Assembly (NCBI RefSeq): GCF_000306115.2 | Contig: NZ_AKWX02000007.1 | Coordinates: 310,001-374,000 of the forward strand | Source: Leptospira wolffii serovar Khorat str. Khorat-H2 | GTDB lineage: Bacteria; Spirochaetota; Leptospiria; Leptospirales; Leptospiraceae | Direction of reading: 5' to 3' | Length of the DNA: 64,000 bases | Shown here: positions 1-11,870 of the stretch, one piece after another | Numbering within the stretch: the first letter of the stretch is position 1 | How the letters are laid out: every line of letters starts with the position of its first letter | Notes under the pieces: model-generated | Database searches by the model: none | Seen by the model: only the letters and a program-made list of their open reading frames with translations | What the model was told of the DNA's origin: nothing | Program-made: the position numbers and the translations under genes

Positions 1-387
1 CGGTCCGGAGATCGGATCCGATTCTAAAACGGCCAATTCTCCCTCGCGGAAAGGAACGCTTTCATTCTGGGTAAAGCTAACGCCTTCCAATGATATCTTT
101 TTTCCTCGGAACGGTCCGTCGTCGAAACCGGCCTCCCAGAGTCTTGCAAAGGCAAGAATCAAGATGGAAAAGATGAGAATTCCGAATAGGAAGCTATATA
201 AAATACCTGGTCCGAACCCGAAAGGGATTCGTTTTTTATAATAAAGAAGTACTGAGGCGAAAAGAATAGGGACGAACCAATACGCATAGGTATCTATTGC
301 GAGAGCTATGAGAGAAATTCCTAAGAATAGAAGAAACAATGCGAATAGGCAGAATAGGAATAGGAGGAATTTTAGGAATTTGCGCAT
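1..387 (-). CDS. Truncated membrane protein, N-terminal part only
   Basis: The reading frame starts at an ATG (complement of 385-387) and stays open to the left edge, so only the first 129 codons are visible. The protein begins MRKFLKFLLF and has three hydrophobic stretches, near residues 5-31, 35-50 and 58-83. A polar, presumably extracytoplasmic segment follows, which contains the residues GKKISLEGVSF. This suggests a multi-span or signal-anchored envelope protein. I do not recognise the family. A terminator lies between it and the upstream lyase gene, so it probably has its own promoter within 388-421. Confidence 0.7.
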   Translation of the reverse strand, partial: MRKFLKFLLFLFCLFALFLLFLGISLIALAIDTYAYWFVPILFASVLLYYKKRIPFGFGPGILYSFLFGILIFSILILAFARLWEAGFDDGPFRGKKISLEGVSFTQNESVPFREGELAVLESDPISGP

Positions 388-421
388 CTATATCTCTTTA
401 TCTTTCGGAACGAGAAGAGGG

Positions 422-450
422 ACAAAAAAAGCCGCGATCTCTCGCGGCTT
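422..450 (-). terminator. Intrinsic terminator after the CitE/HpcH-like gene
   Basis: A perfect 9-bp stem (429-437 with 442-450) closes on a TCTC loop. On the minus strand it is followed by a run of seven T residues. It lies 27 bp past the stop codon of the minus-strand lyase gene, the usual place for a Rho-independent terminator. Confidence 0.85.
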
Positions 451-476
451 TATCCTTTTTAAGCGAATGGAAAAGA

Positions 477-1466
<990 letters not shown>

Positions 1467-1565
1467 ACAAGTACCTTTGTTTCCGATTTAATGGCCGTCC
1501 GGCCTTTCTGGGAACAGGGTTTTCGGGAAAGGCCTTCCCGGCAACGGATTTTTGGAGCTTAGGTC

Positions 1566-2501
1566 CTAGGCCTCTAAGAGCTGTAAGATCACCGCTTTCT
1601 GCGCGTCTAGGCGATTCTCAGCCTGTTGGAAGATAATGGAACGGGGACTTCTCACCACTTCTCTCGTGATCTCGTAACCGGAATGAATGGGCATATCGTG
1701 CATCACTTTTGCCTTTGTCTCCTTCAAGAGAGCCTCGTTGATTTGGAAAGGCATCATGAGTTCCAGACGAGCCTTCTTCTTGTCGGCGAAGGCGGGATCA
1801 TTGAAGAATTCCATATCCACCCAAGTATCGGTATAGATATAGTCCGCATTCTTGACCGCAGGGATAAGATCCGTCGCCCATTTTAGGGTTCCCTTCTTCT
1901 TGGCTCTTTCTACCGCCTCCGAGTCTATATTTTCCTTCTCCGCGATAGGAGTGAGGAGGGTAAGCTCCATACCCAGAGCGGAGGTGATCCCTATGAGTGC
2001 GTTCACAACGTTATTGTGAACTCCGATATAGGTAAGCTTTACCTCATGTAAGGGTTTTTTCGGATTGTCTTGGGCGATGGTAAGAACATCCGCCAGAGAT
2101 TGACAGGGATGGAACATATTATCACAACCGTTGATTACGGGGACCTGGGAGCCGGATTTCAATTGAAGAAGGTCCTCGTTCTTTCTCATCCGAGCCATGA
2201 TGACGGATACGTTTCTGGAAAGATATTCCGCCTCTAGATCGATGTCGGAGAGTTGGAAATTGGAGGACATCCAGTCCAGATAAATGGCATGGCCCCCCAT
2301 TTCGGTCATGGCGACTTCAAAGGAAACCCTGGTTCTCGTACTGGTTTTTTGGAAAAGCATGGCCAGGGTACGTCCGGTCATATGTCCCAGATAATTGGCG
2401 CGGTGGTTTTTCACGTGGACCGCAAATTGCAGGAGGTCCAATATTTCCGCGTCGGCCCAATCGTTCCAAGAGATAAGATGTTTGATTTGGGGACTATTCA
2501 T
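1566..2501 (-). CDS. argF: Ornithine carbamoyltransferase-like protein
   Basis: This is a 311-residue aspartate/ornithine carbamoyltransferase. It has the carbamoyl-phosphate motif STRTR (residues 54-58) and HPCQ (131-134), which points to the ornithine branch. ADYIYTDTW near residues 219-227 matches the family's D-x-x-Y-T-D segment. The normal ornithine loop HCLP is replaced by HDMP (268-271), so the Cys that contacts the ornithine side chain is Asp. Ornithine is therefore the best guess, but a related amine substrate is possible. I start at the ATG giving MNSPQIKHLISW, because homology begins there. An in-frame ATG 135 bp further upstream would add 45 residues without family similarity. Confidence 0.75.
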   Translation of the reverse strand: MNSPQIKHLISWNDWADAEILDLLQFAVHVKNHRANYLGHMTGRTLAMLFQKTSTRTRVSFEVAMTEMGGHAIYLDWMSSNFQLSDIDLEAEYLSRNVSVIMARMRKNEDLLQLKSGSQVPVINGCDNMFHPCQSLADVLTIAQDNPKKPLHEVKLTYIGVHNNVVNALIGITSALGMELTLLTPIAEKENIDSEAVERAKKKGTLKWATDLIPAVKNADYIYTDTWVDMEFFNDPAFADKKKARLELMMPFQINEALLKETKAKVMHDMPIHSGYEITREVVRSPRSIIFQQAENRLDAQKAVILQLLEA

Positions 2502-2794
2502 GATCATGTTCCGGATTCTAGTCGATAAAATCATCCCGTATGGATTCGACAATCTGAAAAACCGGTTAGGAAGAAGTGGGAAAAATAGGAGGGAGCAGGA
2601 ACTCCCTCCTGAAGTGTTTTCCGGGGAAAAAAGCAAGTTATATTGCCCTAGGGAAGGGACAAGAGGCGTATAAAGTATATCCGAACGGTTACGAAGGCTT
2701 TACCGAAGCAATACGAAACCGTGAATATTTATCCCGGGTTTTCGTGCTGACAAGGTCCCTTCCTTAAAAAACGTTTCCTTAAGAGAGGCAAACA

Positions 2795-4423
2795 GTGTCC
2801 GAAACAGCCCTAGGCCCAAAGTCCATCGAAGAAGAAACGAAACGTAGGAGGACCTTCGCCATTATCGCTCACCCGGACGCGGGAAAGACGACCCTCACCG
2901 AAAAATTGCTGCTCTACGGAGGCGCGATCCAATTGGCCGGAGCAGTTAAGGCCCGTAAGAATAGGAAGGCCGCCACCTCCGACTGGATGGAGATGGAAAA
3001 GGAAAAGGGGATTTCCATTACTTCCGCGGCTCTCCAATTCGAATATCGCAATCATGTATTAAATCTTTTGGATACTCCCGGCCACGAAGACTTCTCCGAG
3101 GATACGTATCGTACCCTTATCGCGGCGGACACAGCGGTGATGGTACTCGACGCGGGTAAAGGGGTGGAGCCTCAGACTATCAAACTCTTCAAGGTATGTA
3201 GGGACCGAGGAATTCCCATCGTTACATTCGTGAACAAGATGGACCGTCCCACCAAACAGCTTTTCGAGTTGTTGGACGAAATAGAGAAGGTTTTGGGAAT
3301 CACCGCTATTCCTATGGTGTGGCCGATCGGAACCGGAGTGGATTTCAGCGGAGTATACAATCGTCTGGACAAGAAGATTTATACTTACGATAAGACTCCG
3401 GGAGGGTCCCAAAAATCCGCCTTCCAAAGTTCGGGAGTCGACGATTCCAGTTTGGACTCCATGTTCGAAGATTGGGTACTCAAGCAATTTCGGGAAGAAG
3501 TGGAGCTTGTGGAAGACGGGATCGGAAGTTTTACCTTAGACGCTTTCTTGGAGTCTAAAATTACTCCCGTGTTCTTCGGATCCGCTGTCAATAATTTCGG
3601 AATCCAGCTCTTCCTGGATCATTTCTTGGAGATCGCACCTCCTCCTTTGTATTTCCCTTTGAGAGATGGGGAGAGATTGGATCCGATCACTACTCCTTTC
3701 AGCGGGTTCGTATTCAAAGTGCAGGCAAACATGAATAAGGCTCATAGGGACCGTATCGCATTTCTAAGAGTATGCTCCGGAAAATTCGAGAGAGGACTGA
3801 ACGTTAACCACGGAAGGTTAGGGAAGCAAGTGAAGCTTTCCTCTTCTTTTGCATTCTTCGGTCAGGATAGGAACACGGTGGATGAGGCATATCCGGGAGA
3901 TATCATCGGGCTTGTGAATCCCGGCACGTATTCCATCGGAGACGTGCTTGCGAGCGGTAAGGTTCCGGATCTTAAGCCTCTGCCGGTATTCGCTCCGGAG
4001 ATTTTTGCGACCCTCTCCTGTGTGGAGACGGGAGCGCTCAAGAGTTTTAGAAAAGGAATCGAACAACTCGCAGAAGAAGGAATTTTGCATCTATTCACTT
4101 CCCAGGTTATCGGAGGTGGACTTCCGGTGATCGGGGCCATGGGGCAATTGCAATTCGAAGTTTTCAGAAGAAGACTCCAAGACGAATATGGCGCTCCTTC
4201 GAATATCAATATCCTTCCTTACCAAGTCTCTTGCTGGTTACCGGAAGAGGATATTCCTAAGGTTCCTCCGGGATCCAATTTAGTTACGGATAGCCTAGGT
4301 AGAGCGGCGCTTCTGTTCGATTCGGAATGGGAAAAGGGTTATTTCCAGAAGAAGAATCCGGAGATCCGTTTATTGGATTATCCTACCCAGGATGTTTCGG
4401 AATTGAATCAGCAGGAATATTAA
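2795..4423 (+). CDS. prfC: Peptide chain release factor 3
   Basis: RF3 is a cytoplasmic GTPase that recycles RF1/RF2 from the ribosome after termination. The 542-residue length is close to the roughly 530 of the family. The G domain has AHPDAGKTTLTEK (G1), DTPGHEDFSEDTYR (G3) and NKMD (G4). The region after G1 follows RF3 rather than EF-G, including the KAATSDWMEMEKEKGISIT switch. The start is a GTG at 2795 with AAGAGAGG about 8 bases upstream. It is transcribed away from the carbamoyltransferase gene. Confidence 0.95.
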   Translation: MSETALGPKSIEEETKRRRTFAIIAHPDAGKTTLTEKLLLYGGAIQLAGAVKARKNRKAATSDWMEMEKEKGISITSAALQFEYRNHVLNLLDTPGHEDFSEDTYRTLIAADTAVMVLDAGKGVEPQTIKLFKVCRDRGIPIVTFVNKMDRPTKQLFELLDEIEKVLGITAIPMVWPIGTGVDFSGVYNRLDKKIYTYDKTPGGSQKSAFQSSGVDDSSLDSMFEDWVLKQFREEVELVEDGIGSFTLDAFLESKITPVFFGSAVNNFGIQLFLDHFLEIAPPPLYFPLRDGERLDPITTPFSGFVFKVQANMNKAHRDRIAFLRVCSGKFERGLNVNHGRLGKQVKLSSSFAFFGQDRNTVDEAYPGDIIGLVNPGTYSIGDVLASGKVPDLKPLPVFAPEIFATLSCVETGALKSFRKGIEQLAEEGILHLFTSQVIGGGLPVIGAMGQLQFEVFRRRLQDEYGAPSNINILPYQVSCWLPEEDIPKVPPGSNLVTDSLGRAALLFDSEWEKGYFQKKNPEIRLLDYPTQDVSELNQQEY

Positions 4424-4464
4424 AACGAGCCTCTTAGAAGCCGAATATCCTATTTGTCCTCTAA

Positions 4465-4494
4465 GAGCCGACGCTCTTTGCGCGTAGTCGGCTC
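4465..4494 (+). other. Hairpin between prfC and the DUF4180 gene
   Basis: Arms GAGCCGAC (4465-4472) and GTCGGCTC (4487-4494) pair perfectly over a 14-nt loop. No T-run follows, so it is not a classic intrinsic terminator. It sits 14 bp before the chosen DUF4180 start, where it could stabilise the prfC 3' end or limit ribosome access to the next gene. Confidence 0.4.
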
Positions 4495-4507
4495 AATTGC
4501 AAAAAGT

Positions 4508-4852
4508 ATGAAATTTGAAATCGTGCAAACGGAAAAAGGCGAACTTGCGCGATGCGAACTCGAAGGTAAAATCGAGTCTGCCTCCGACTTTTTGGATCTT
4601 CTTTTTAGTTCTCCTACGGATACCATCGTTCTTCATAAAGAGGATCTTCCGGAGAATTTCTACGATCTTAAAACAAAATTTGCGGGAGAAATTCTCCAGA
4701 AAATTGTCAATTACGGAAGAAGAATGGTCGTCTTGGGTGATTTCGAAAATTCGGATAGCAAGTCCTGGAAGGATTTCGTATACGAATCGAACAAGCAAGG
4801 CAAGTTCGTATTTACCTCTTCGATCGAAGAGGGAATTTCTCTTTTGAAGTAG
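4508..4852 (+). CDS. DUF4180 domain protein
   Basis: This 114-residue protein matches the DUF4180 family over its whole length. It shows the family pattern IVLHKEDLPENFYDLKT, then AGEILQKIVNYGRR, then VVLGDFEN and a KDFVYESNK segment. The fold resembles STAS-like alpha/beta proteins, but the role is unknown. I start at the ATG giving MKFEIVQTE, where the family begins. An upstream ATG at 4454 would add 18 basic residues and read through the hairpin at 4465-4494, which is less likely. No strong ribosome site is visible. Confidence 0.75.
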   Translation: MKFEIVQTEKGELARCELEGKIESASDFLDLLFSSPTDTIVLHKEDLPENFYDLKTKFAGEILQKIVNYGRRMVVLGDFENSDSKSWKDFVYESNKQGKFVFTSSIEEGISLLK

Positions 4853-4884
4853 GCATACTTCCCGCCAGGGATGCGGAGCGCTTG

Positions 4885-5185
4885 TCCCTTCGCTTTTCAA
4901 AAACTCGGTTATATTGTCTAAGAAATTCCGGCGAAGGGATGAGGGCGAATGCCCGAACGCGTAGCAGCCCGGTCCGAGCGTATGCGAGGAGGCGGCCCGA
5001 TCAATGAGAAAGAAAGATCTCATTCGCCCTTAAGGGATATTCTAACGTTGTTAGGTTCCCGCTCCGAAGGTTTATTTTGTGAAAATAATTAATTTCCGGT
5101 GTTGCCGGACGAATCCGCATCGTCGTATATATTGTATTTGCACCAGATGATTCAGGGCGGGATGGAGACATTCCGCTATTTTTTT
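4885..5185 (+). ncRNA. Candidate structured RNA or long structured 3' UTR
   Basis: No convincing gene lies here, but several perfect inverted repeats nest in order. They are 4885-4893 with 4931-4939 (9 bp), 4942-4951 with 5021-5030 (10 bp), 5003-5009 with 5018-5024 (7 bp, competing with the previous helix), 5042-5046 with 5050-5054, and 5095-5099 with 5105-5109. A strong plus-strand terminator closes the stretch. Together these suggest a plus-strand transcript ending near 5185. It could be an independent small RNA or the 3' UTR of the DUF4180 gene. The 5' end is not defined. Confidence 0.35.
5157..5185 (+). terminator. Intrinsic terminator, plus strand
   Basis: The stem 5157-5164 pairs with 5169-5176 (8 bp, one G-U) over a GAGA tetraloop and runs into TATTTTTTT. 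It ends a plus-strand transcript 305 bp past the DUF4180 stop codon. Confidence 0.8.
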
Positions 5186-5590
5186 GCCCTGAGAGATCGT
5201 GGATTCGATTCTATTTGTAGGGTAATTGGCTTTTCAGGACCCGGAAGAATATAGAAGTCGGAGGCTGCTCCGAAAACCATCGTTTGGACCTGTAACATGC
5301 ACTTGGAATGAGAATTCCACCTGAATTCAGAATCTCAGGCGACGAATTGAGCAATTTCTGATAGAGCAAATCCCGGCATTCTCCCGCTGAGCCCGCCTCC
5401 ACCACCCGAACCTGGGAGGGGGCGCGCTTTTTACAAGACGGAGGAATAGAATTTCCATTCCGCAATAATTTGAAAGGATCTTAAAGCGGGGAAGGGGTCT
5501 CTCTGCGGCCTGAGGGCGTGTAAAGCAGCATTGTAAAATGGAATTAGGATTTCGAGTAAACCGCCGGATTCTCTTCCGGTTCCAAAAACA
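5186..5590. other. Gene-free stretch
   Basis: About 400 bp between two terminators. A short minus-strand frame (5211-5465, 84 codons) is open, but it has no family similarity I recognise and no clear ribosome site. I see nothing else supportable. Confidence 0.4.
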
Positions 5591-5619
5591 AAAAGGCCTC
5601 CTTTTTGAGGAGGCCTTTT
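5591..5619 (-). terminator. Intrinsic terminator after the Fe-S oxidoreductase gene
   Basis: A perfect 12-bp stem (5591-5602 with 5608-5619) has T-runs on both sides, so it could act in both directions. Its position 37 bp past the stop of the minus-strand oxidoreductase gene indicates its main use. Confidence 0.9.
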
Positions 5620-5655
5620 GCTTCGATTTTCGAAGGAGTCTATTACGGTATTCTT

Positions 5656-7737
<2,082 letters not shown>

Positions 7738-8028
7738 AGTTTTTCAGGTTACCCTTTGTATTTGAATGGTCTTTCGTAGCACGCTACCAGGAGGAACCAG
7801 CCTGTCCAGGAAAATACTAGCCCCTCGATACGCTTCGCTACTTGGGACAGGCCCCTGCGATTCCTTGCGGATTCTCCAGAGTGTATTCCGAGTGATTCTC
7901 CCGAAGGGAAAATTGTATCGAGGAAAGCTGCGACTCTGTCGCAATAAAGAAGAACCGAATCTAAAAAGAACGTGCATTTTTGGCAAAATAGAAAATCTTG
8001 AAGTATTAGGACCCGACCTTTTAACCGC
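7738..8028. promoter_or_regulatory. Divergent intergenic region with several inverted repeats
   Basis: The 291 bp separate two divergent genes and must hold both promoters. It has more pairing than expected: 7800-7807 with 7845-7852 (8 bp), 7823-7831 with 7915-7923 (9 bp), GTAGC-AC-GCTAC near 7776-7787, and GCGAC-TCT-GTCGC (7930-7942). I cannot assign promoters or a known riboswitch class. Confidence 0.3.
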
Positions 8029-9129
8029 ATGAGCCAGATATTCCAAAGACAATCCACCGATTCCATATTAGAAAAGGCCTTGGACGGAGAAAGAATCTCT
8101 CCCCAAGAAGCCTTGGAATTGTACGAGCATGGGGACCATCTCAAGATCATGGCGACAGCAAGGGCCCTGAGGGAAAAAATTCTCCCTCATACTCATGCAA
8201 GCTACACCATGTTTCGGGTCGTGAACTACACGAATTATTGCAATGTAGAATGTAACTTCTGCTCCTTCATGGATGAGATCGGAAACGGTAAGGGTTACGT
8301 ACTCTCCAAGGAAGAAATCTTGGAGAAGATGGATTATGCGGTCTCCGAAGGCGCGGACCAGATGTTCCTACAAGGTGGGGTCTATCCGGATCTTCCTTTC
8401 GACTATTATCTGGATGTGATCTCTTCGGTAAAAAGTAAGTATCCAGATATGCATATACGTGCCTTCTCTCCTGTGGAAATCATCAGCTTGGAAAAGATCA
8501 CGGGCAAACCTTTGTCGGAGGTACTACAAATTCTTAAGTCCGTAGGGTTGGATTCGGTTCCGGGAGCGGGCGCGGAGATTCTTACGGACAGAATGCGCAA
8601 TATCATCTCTCCTAAAAAAGCAACCACGGAAGAATGGGTGAGAGCCATGGAGACCTGCCACGAAGCGGGGCTTTTGGGTAGCGCCAATATCGTTTTCGGA
8701 TCGGAAGAAACCAAGGAAGAGGTGATCGAACACTTGACCGTAGTTCGCAATTTACAGGACAGAACAGGCGGGTTTCTTTCCTTTATCCCTTGGACCTTCC
8801 AACCTCAGACCAAGAGATTCAAGGTGAGAGCGGTTCCTACTACGGAATATTTGAAAGTATTAGGAATTTGTAGGATCTTCCTGGACAATATCAAACATAT
8901 TGAAACCTCCGTCATGGTCCTCGGAAAAGGGGTGGGGCAACTCGCATTGTTTAGCGGTGCGGACGATATCTCTTCCGTTGTGATCGAGGAGAATGTGCTT
9001 CGTTCCTTCGGGCTCAAAACCGAGAAAGAAGCCGTCAAATTCCTGAAGGAAGGGGGATTCATTCCCAAGAGAAGGGATTTGCTTTATAATTACGAAAAAT
9101 ACGAAGGCAGGGAACTGTCGGCGGTCTAA
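8029..9129 (+). CDS. mqnC: Radical SAM enzyme of futalosine menaquinone synthesis (MqnC-like)
   Basis: This 366-residue protein has the radical SAM motif in [15 protein letters not shown] (Cys-x3-Cys-x2-Cys), where the family binds its 4Fe-4S cluster. Downstream are [25 protein letters not shown] and the C-terminal run [13 protein letters not shown]. These resemble MqnC, which cyclises dehypoxanthine futalosine, more than its sister MqnE, whose glycine-rich segment and EEKI tail differ. CofH is a more distant alternative. Menaquinone made this way would feed the divergently encoded membrane Fe-S oxidoreductase. The ATG at 8029 lacks a strong ribosome site. Confidence 0.75.
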   Translation: MSQIFQRQSTDSILEKALDGERISPQEALELYEHGDHLKIMATARALREKILPHTHASYTMFRVVNYTNYCNVECNFCSFMDEIGNGKGYVLSKEEILEKMDYAVSEGADQMFLQGGVYPDLPFDYYLDVISSVKSKYPDMHIRAFSPVEIISLEKITGKPLSEVLQILKSVGLDSVPGAGAEILTDRMRNIISPKKATTEEWVRAMETCHEAGLLGSANIVFGSEETKEEVIEHLTVVRNLQDRTGGFLSFIPWTFQPQTKRFKVRAVPTTEYLKVLGICRIFLDNIKHIETSVMVLGKGVGQLALFSGADDISSVVIEENVLRSFGLKTEKEAVKFLKEGGFIPKRRDLLYNYEKYEGRELSAV

Positions 9130-9207
9130 GACTTCGACCGGAATTTTTTAGGCGGTCGTCCTTCCGTCTCCACCGGACAGGAAATATATAGATCAGAGGG
9201 AACTCGA

Positions 9208-9606
9208 ATGAGGAAATCCAAAACCACTAAAATTCTTTTCTTTACGGGAGCGGCGTTTTGCATTCTTCTCCTGGCAAATTGTTTCGGTAGTCATAAAGAA
9301 CGCGTGCATATGGATACCGGAGTGAACGTTAAGGTTCTCGGCCCTCATAAATACCAATTCATAGGACTCGGAAAAGCTTCCGTCTCATCCGTCGAAGACA
9401 ACGACGTCTTCAAGATGAAAAAGACTTCCTGCGAGGCCGCAAAATTACAGATCACCCAAAAGCTGGACGAGTTGGAAGCGGACCAAAAGCATAGACTCTT
9501 TTTTCTGGAACAGAAAGAGCAGAAGTATTTCGGAGACGGAGAATACTGCGAACTTACTTATATATACGAACTTCCCCCTGCCAAGAAGGGGAAGGATCCT
9601 GCCTAG
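9208..9606 (+). CDS. Putative lipoprotein
   Basis: The 132-residue product has a basic start, a hydrophobic core and a lipobox-like LLANC with Cys25, acceptable under the loose spirochaetal rules. The mature part carries two further Cys (SCEA and EYCEL) that could form a disulfide, plus a charged, helix-prone middle. AGAGGG lies upstream of the ATG. No family is recognised. Its last 53 bp overlap the 3' end of the convergent diguanylate cyclase gene. Confidence 0.7.
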   Translation: MRKSKTTKILFFTGAAFCILLLANCFGSHKERVHMDTGVNVKVLGPHKYQFIGLGKASVSSVEDNDVFKMKKTSCEAAKLQITQKLDELEADQKHRLFFLEQKEQKYFGDGEYCELTYIYELPPAKKGKDPA

Positions 9607-10801
9607 GACTCCATTTAGTCGCCTCGACGATGGAAACCCTGTTTCTTCCCGAGGCCTTGGAATGGTAAAGACCCGAATCGATCGATTGGTATAAATCGTC
9701 GAAATTCAGATCCTCGTCGGGAGAAAGCATGGTAGCTCCTATCGAAACGGTGATGGACACCGGCGTTCCTTCCGGAGTGGAATAGGAAAGAGTCTGATTC
9801 TCGACTCCCTTACGAAGAGATTCGCATAGCATCTTGAGTCCCTTGCTATCCACCGAATCCAAAAGAACGCAAAATTCGTCCCCTCCGATTCTGGCACAGA
9901 TATCCGTGGAGCGGACCCTGGATTTCATGACAGCCGCCAAGGTTTGCAAGGACTCGTCTCCCGCCATATGTCCGTACTTATCGTTGATCTCTTTTAGATG
10001 ATCCAGATCCAGGATAATTAGACCCATATGGAATCGATGGCGTTTAGCACGTTTTTTGAATATATCGAATTGCTCTATCAGAAATCTACGATTGTACAGA
10101 TCTGTGAGATCGTCCAGATTGGAGATCATACGGATCTGTAGATTTTTGGCCTGCAATCGGAGAACCGCTCGGGAGAGCTTATTTTTATCCCTGTAGTCCA
10201 TGGTTCTCCAGTAGTTCATGACCACGTTCCCGAAGGTTCCTACGACTAGATAGGTGAGAAGAATGGGAAATTCCTGGAAAGCCTCTACCGGAGAGTCCCC
10301 TATATAACAGATCCCGAAGAATAATAGACAAAAGGCGAGATTGGTAGCGACTGCAGTCGTGGTAGTCAACCAAAGTAGCAGATTCATGCTGAGTAGAATG
10401 GCGGACGCTTGGTGAAGATAAACATCGTAATGGAGTCTATCGAAATAAAGAAAAGGAAAGAAGGAGATGAGAAGTGTGGAGGAGGTCCAAACCTTATAGA
10501 ACTCCAGTTTTTTAGGAACCCAGTCCTTTTTACGGGCATGTCTCCAGAGAAAAACAAGAGAGAGAAGAACGATGGTGATCCTGCTCGCCTGCAGGAAAGG
10601 AAGATAATTTCCATTCGTCCGGGAATCGGGAAGAAAGTAGGCGATAAGGCTGATCAGAATACAAAAGGAATAATGGGCGACGAGGGACTGACGAATCTCG
10701 CTCCAATTCGTTTCTAAAAATCCTATAGGATACTTATTAAAGAAGATCCGCTTAGATAGAAGCTGGATTCTTCGGTCGATACCGGGGAACCATTTTAACA
10801 T
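9554..10801 (-). CDS. Membrane-bound GGDEF diguanylate cyclase
   Basis: The 415-residue protein has about six N-terminal membrane helices (residues 40-210) and a C-terminal GGDEF domain. The catalytic motif IGGDEF is intact, so it should make cyclic di-GMP from two GTP. The inhibitory site RxxD is present as RSTD, exactly five residues before GGDEF, so product inhibition is expected. NLDDLTDLYNRR opens the catalytic domain in the normal way. The helical part resembles a 7TM- or MASE-like input of unknown signal. The last residues after the GGDEF domain lie in the overlap with the convergent lipoprotein gene. Confidence 0.9.
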   Translation of the reverse strand: MLKWFPGIDRRIQLLSKRIFFNKYPIGFLETNWSEIRQSLVAHYSFCILISLIAYFLPDSRTNGNYLPFLQASRITIVLLSLVFLWRHARKKDWVPKKLEFYKVWTSSTLLISFFPFLYFDRLHYDVYLHQASAILLSMNLLLWLTTTTAVATNLAFCLLFFGICYIGDSPVEAFQEFPILLTYLVVGTFGNVVMNYWRTMDYRDKNKLSRAVLRLQAKNLQIRMISNLDDLTDLYNRRFLIEQFDIFKKRAKRHRFHMGLIILDLDHLKEINDKYGHMAGDESLQTLAAVMKSRVRSTDICARIGGDEFCVLLDSVDSKGLKMLCESLRKGVENQTLSYSTPEGTPVSITVSIGATMLSPDEDLNFDDLYQSIDSGLYHSKASGRNRVSIVEATKWSPRQDPSPSWQGEVRIYK

Positions 10802-10922
10802 TCGATTTCATTTCCGCATGGAAGGGACCCATGCAGGAAACCTCCATCATAAGACCACGCTGCGAGCATAACGTGTCTAAGAGCAAGAAAGATTCCGAAG
10901 CAAAGCAAAAAATTTCCGGCCG

Positions 10923-10957
10923 AAGATTGTCTTCTTTGTCAGAACGAAGACAATCTT
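10923..10957. promoter_or_regulatory. 12-bp perfect inverted repeat upstream of the diguanylate cyclase gene
   Basis: AAGATTGTCTTC (10923-10934) and GAAGACAATCTT (10946-10957) pair over 11 nt. It lies 122-156 bp before the cyclase start and just past the GerMN stop on the minus strand. A T-rich stretch appears only about eight bases after the stem, so either an operator or a weak terminator is possible. Confidence 0.4.
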
Positions 10958-10984
10958 GCATTATAAGATTGGAATTCTAATTAC

Positions 10985-11812
10985 TTAAAGGGTGGCGATC
11001 TTACGAGGGTTCTTAGTAAGAACTTCGGGTATGGGCAATCCCACTCCTCCCAGGGAGCGGACTTGTTTTCCGTTGATATAGAGACGGATTCCTTTCAGAT
11101 CCAGATTCTCCAAAAGGCTATAGCAGATCTGATCCACTCTATCCTTGAGTAATTCAGGGCCCGCGCCTCCTTCGAATTCTCCTCCCAAGGACAATTTTAG
11201 GACTCCATTCTCCACGGAATATTCTTTGGAGTATTCCATGCGGACGGGAAGAGCGTTCAAGACTCCTTGGCTCTTCTCTTCTTCCGAAGGTCCCTTGGTC
11301 AATTCTTTCAGGATGAATTGCACCTTGTCCCCGGACCCATGTTTGCGTTTCACCTGCACGAGTCTAGAATGACTCTTGTTTCCTTTTCCATAGAATTTTA
11401 GGAAGTAGAGTTTTACTTCACCGGGATCGTGGCGAAGCGTTTGATTGGAAGATTTAGGAATTCTATTCTCCGTTACCGGATTCTCCACCACAGGAATAAT
11501 CAGTTCTTCCGGATCGGAGGAATCGTTTTGGTTCCATTCTTCCGGTACCGAGTTTCCCCCGTTTTGCATGAGTTCCGCTATGATTTCATCTTCTGCGGCA
11601 TCCACGATCTGTTCGTGAGTTTGTTTTCCCTGAGAATTCGGGGCCAGAGGTTGGTTCTTACCGATCGTGTTGAATCTGGAAAAGAAAGAGGAAGATTCGG
11701 GACTTCCGGGCGAAGAATTGCCGGAACCGGTGGCCTTATCGAAGAGTAGGAGTACGAAAAGGGTCCCGGTCAGAATATATACAAGAGATTTGAGTTTATC
11801 CGATTCGGGCAC
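10985..11812 (-). CDS. GerMN-domain protein, membrane-anchored
   Basis: This 275-residue protein has one N-terminal hydrophobic segment (residues 9-25) and a long Ser/Asn/Gln-rich linker to about residue 130. A GerMN-like domain follows, with VKLYFLKFYG, the ELTKGPSEEEK segment and a final RLYINGKQV. In Bacillus GerM this domain works in envelope or spore processes. In non-sporing bacteria it is found in exported proteins of unknown role. The protein should sit in the periplasm on a signal anchor. It reads in the same direction as the cyclase gene. Confidence 0.75.
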   Translation of the reverse strand: MPESDKLKSLVYILTGTLFVLLLFDKATGSGNSSPGSPESSSFFSRFNTIGKNQPLAPNSQGKQTHEQIVDAAEDEIIAELMQNGGNSVPEEWNQNDSSDPEELIIPVVENPVTENRIPKSSNQTLRHDPGEVKLYFLKFYGKGNKSHSRLVQVKRKHGSGDKVQFILKELTKGPSEEEKSQGVLNALPVRMEYSKEYSVENGVLKLSLGGEFEGGAGPELLKDRVDQICYSLLENLDLKGIRLYINGKQVRSLGGVGLPIPEVLTKNPRKIATL

Positions 11813-11870
11813 ATTTTGATTTTCGGAAGTTTCCCGAGAGGTCCCTCCATTTTTCCGGACGGAAACCGGA

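Noticed and set aside
1467..1565. Terminator between the carbamoyltransferase and lyase genes
   Set aside because: Two short GC stems are present without T-runs, so termination is not supported.
4493..5023. Minus-strand frame of 176 codons antisense to the DUF4180 gene
   Set aside because: It overlaps a family-matched gene on the other strand, has no recognised domain and runs into the structured non-coding region.
5211..5465. Small minus-strand protein of 84 codons
   Set aside because: It lacks a ribosome site, family match or operon context; the region is bounded by terminators on both sides.
7749..8150. Minus-strand frame overlapping the mqnC start
   Set aside because: It overlaps the conserved N terminus of MqnC and the divergent promoter region, with no recognisable domain.
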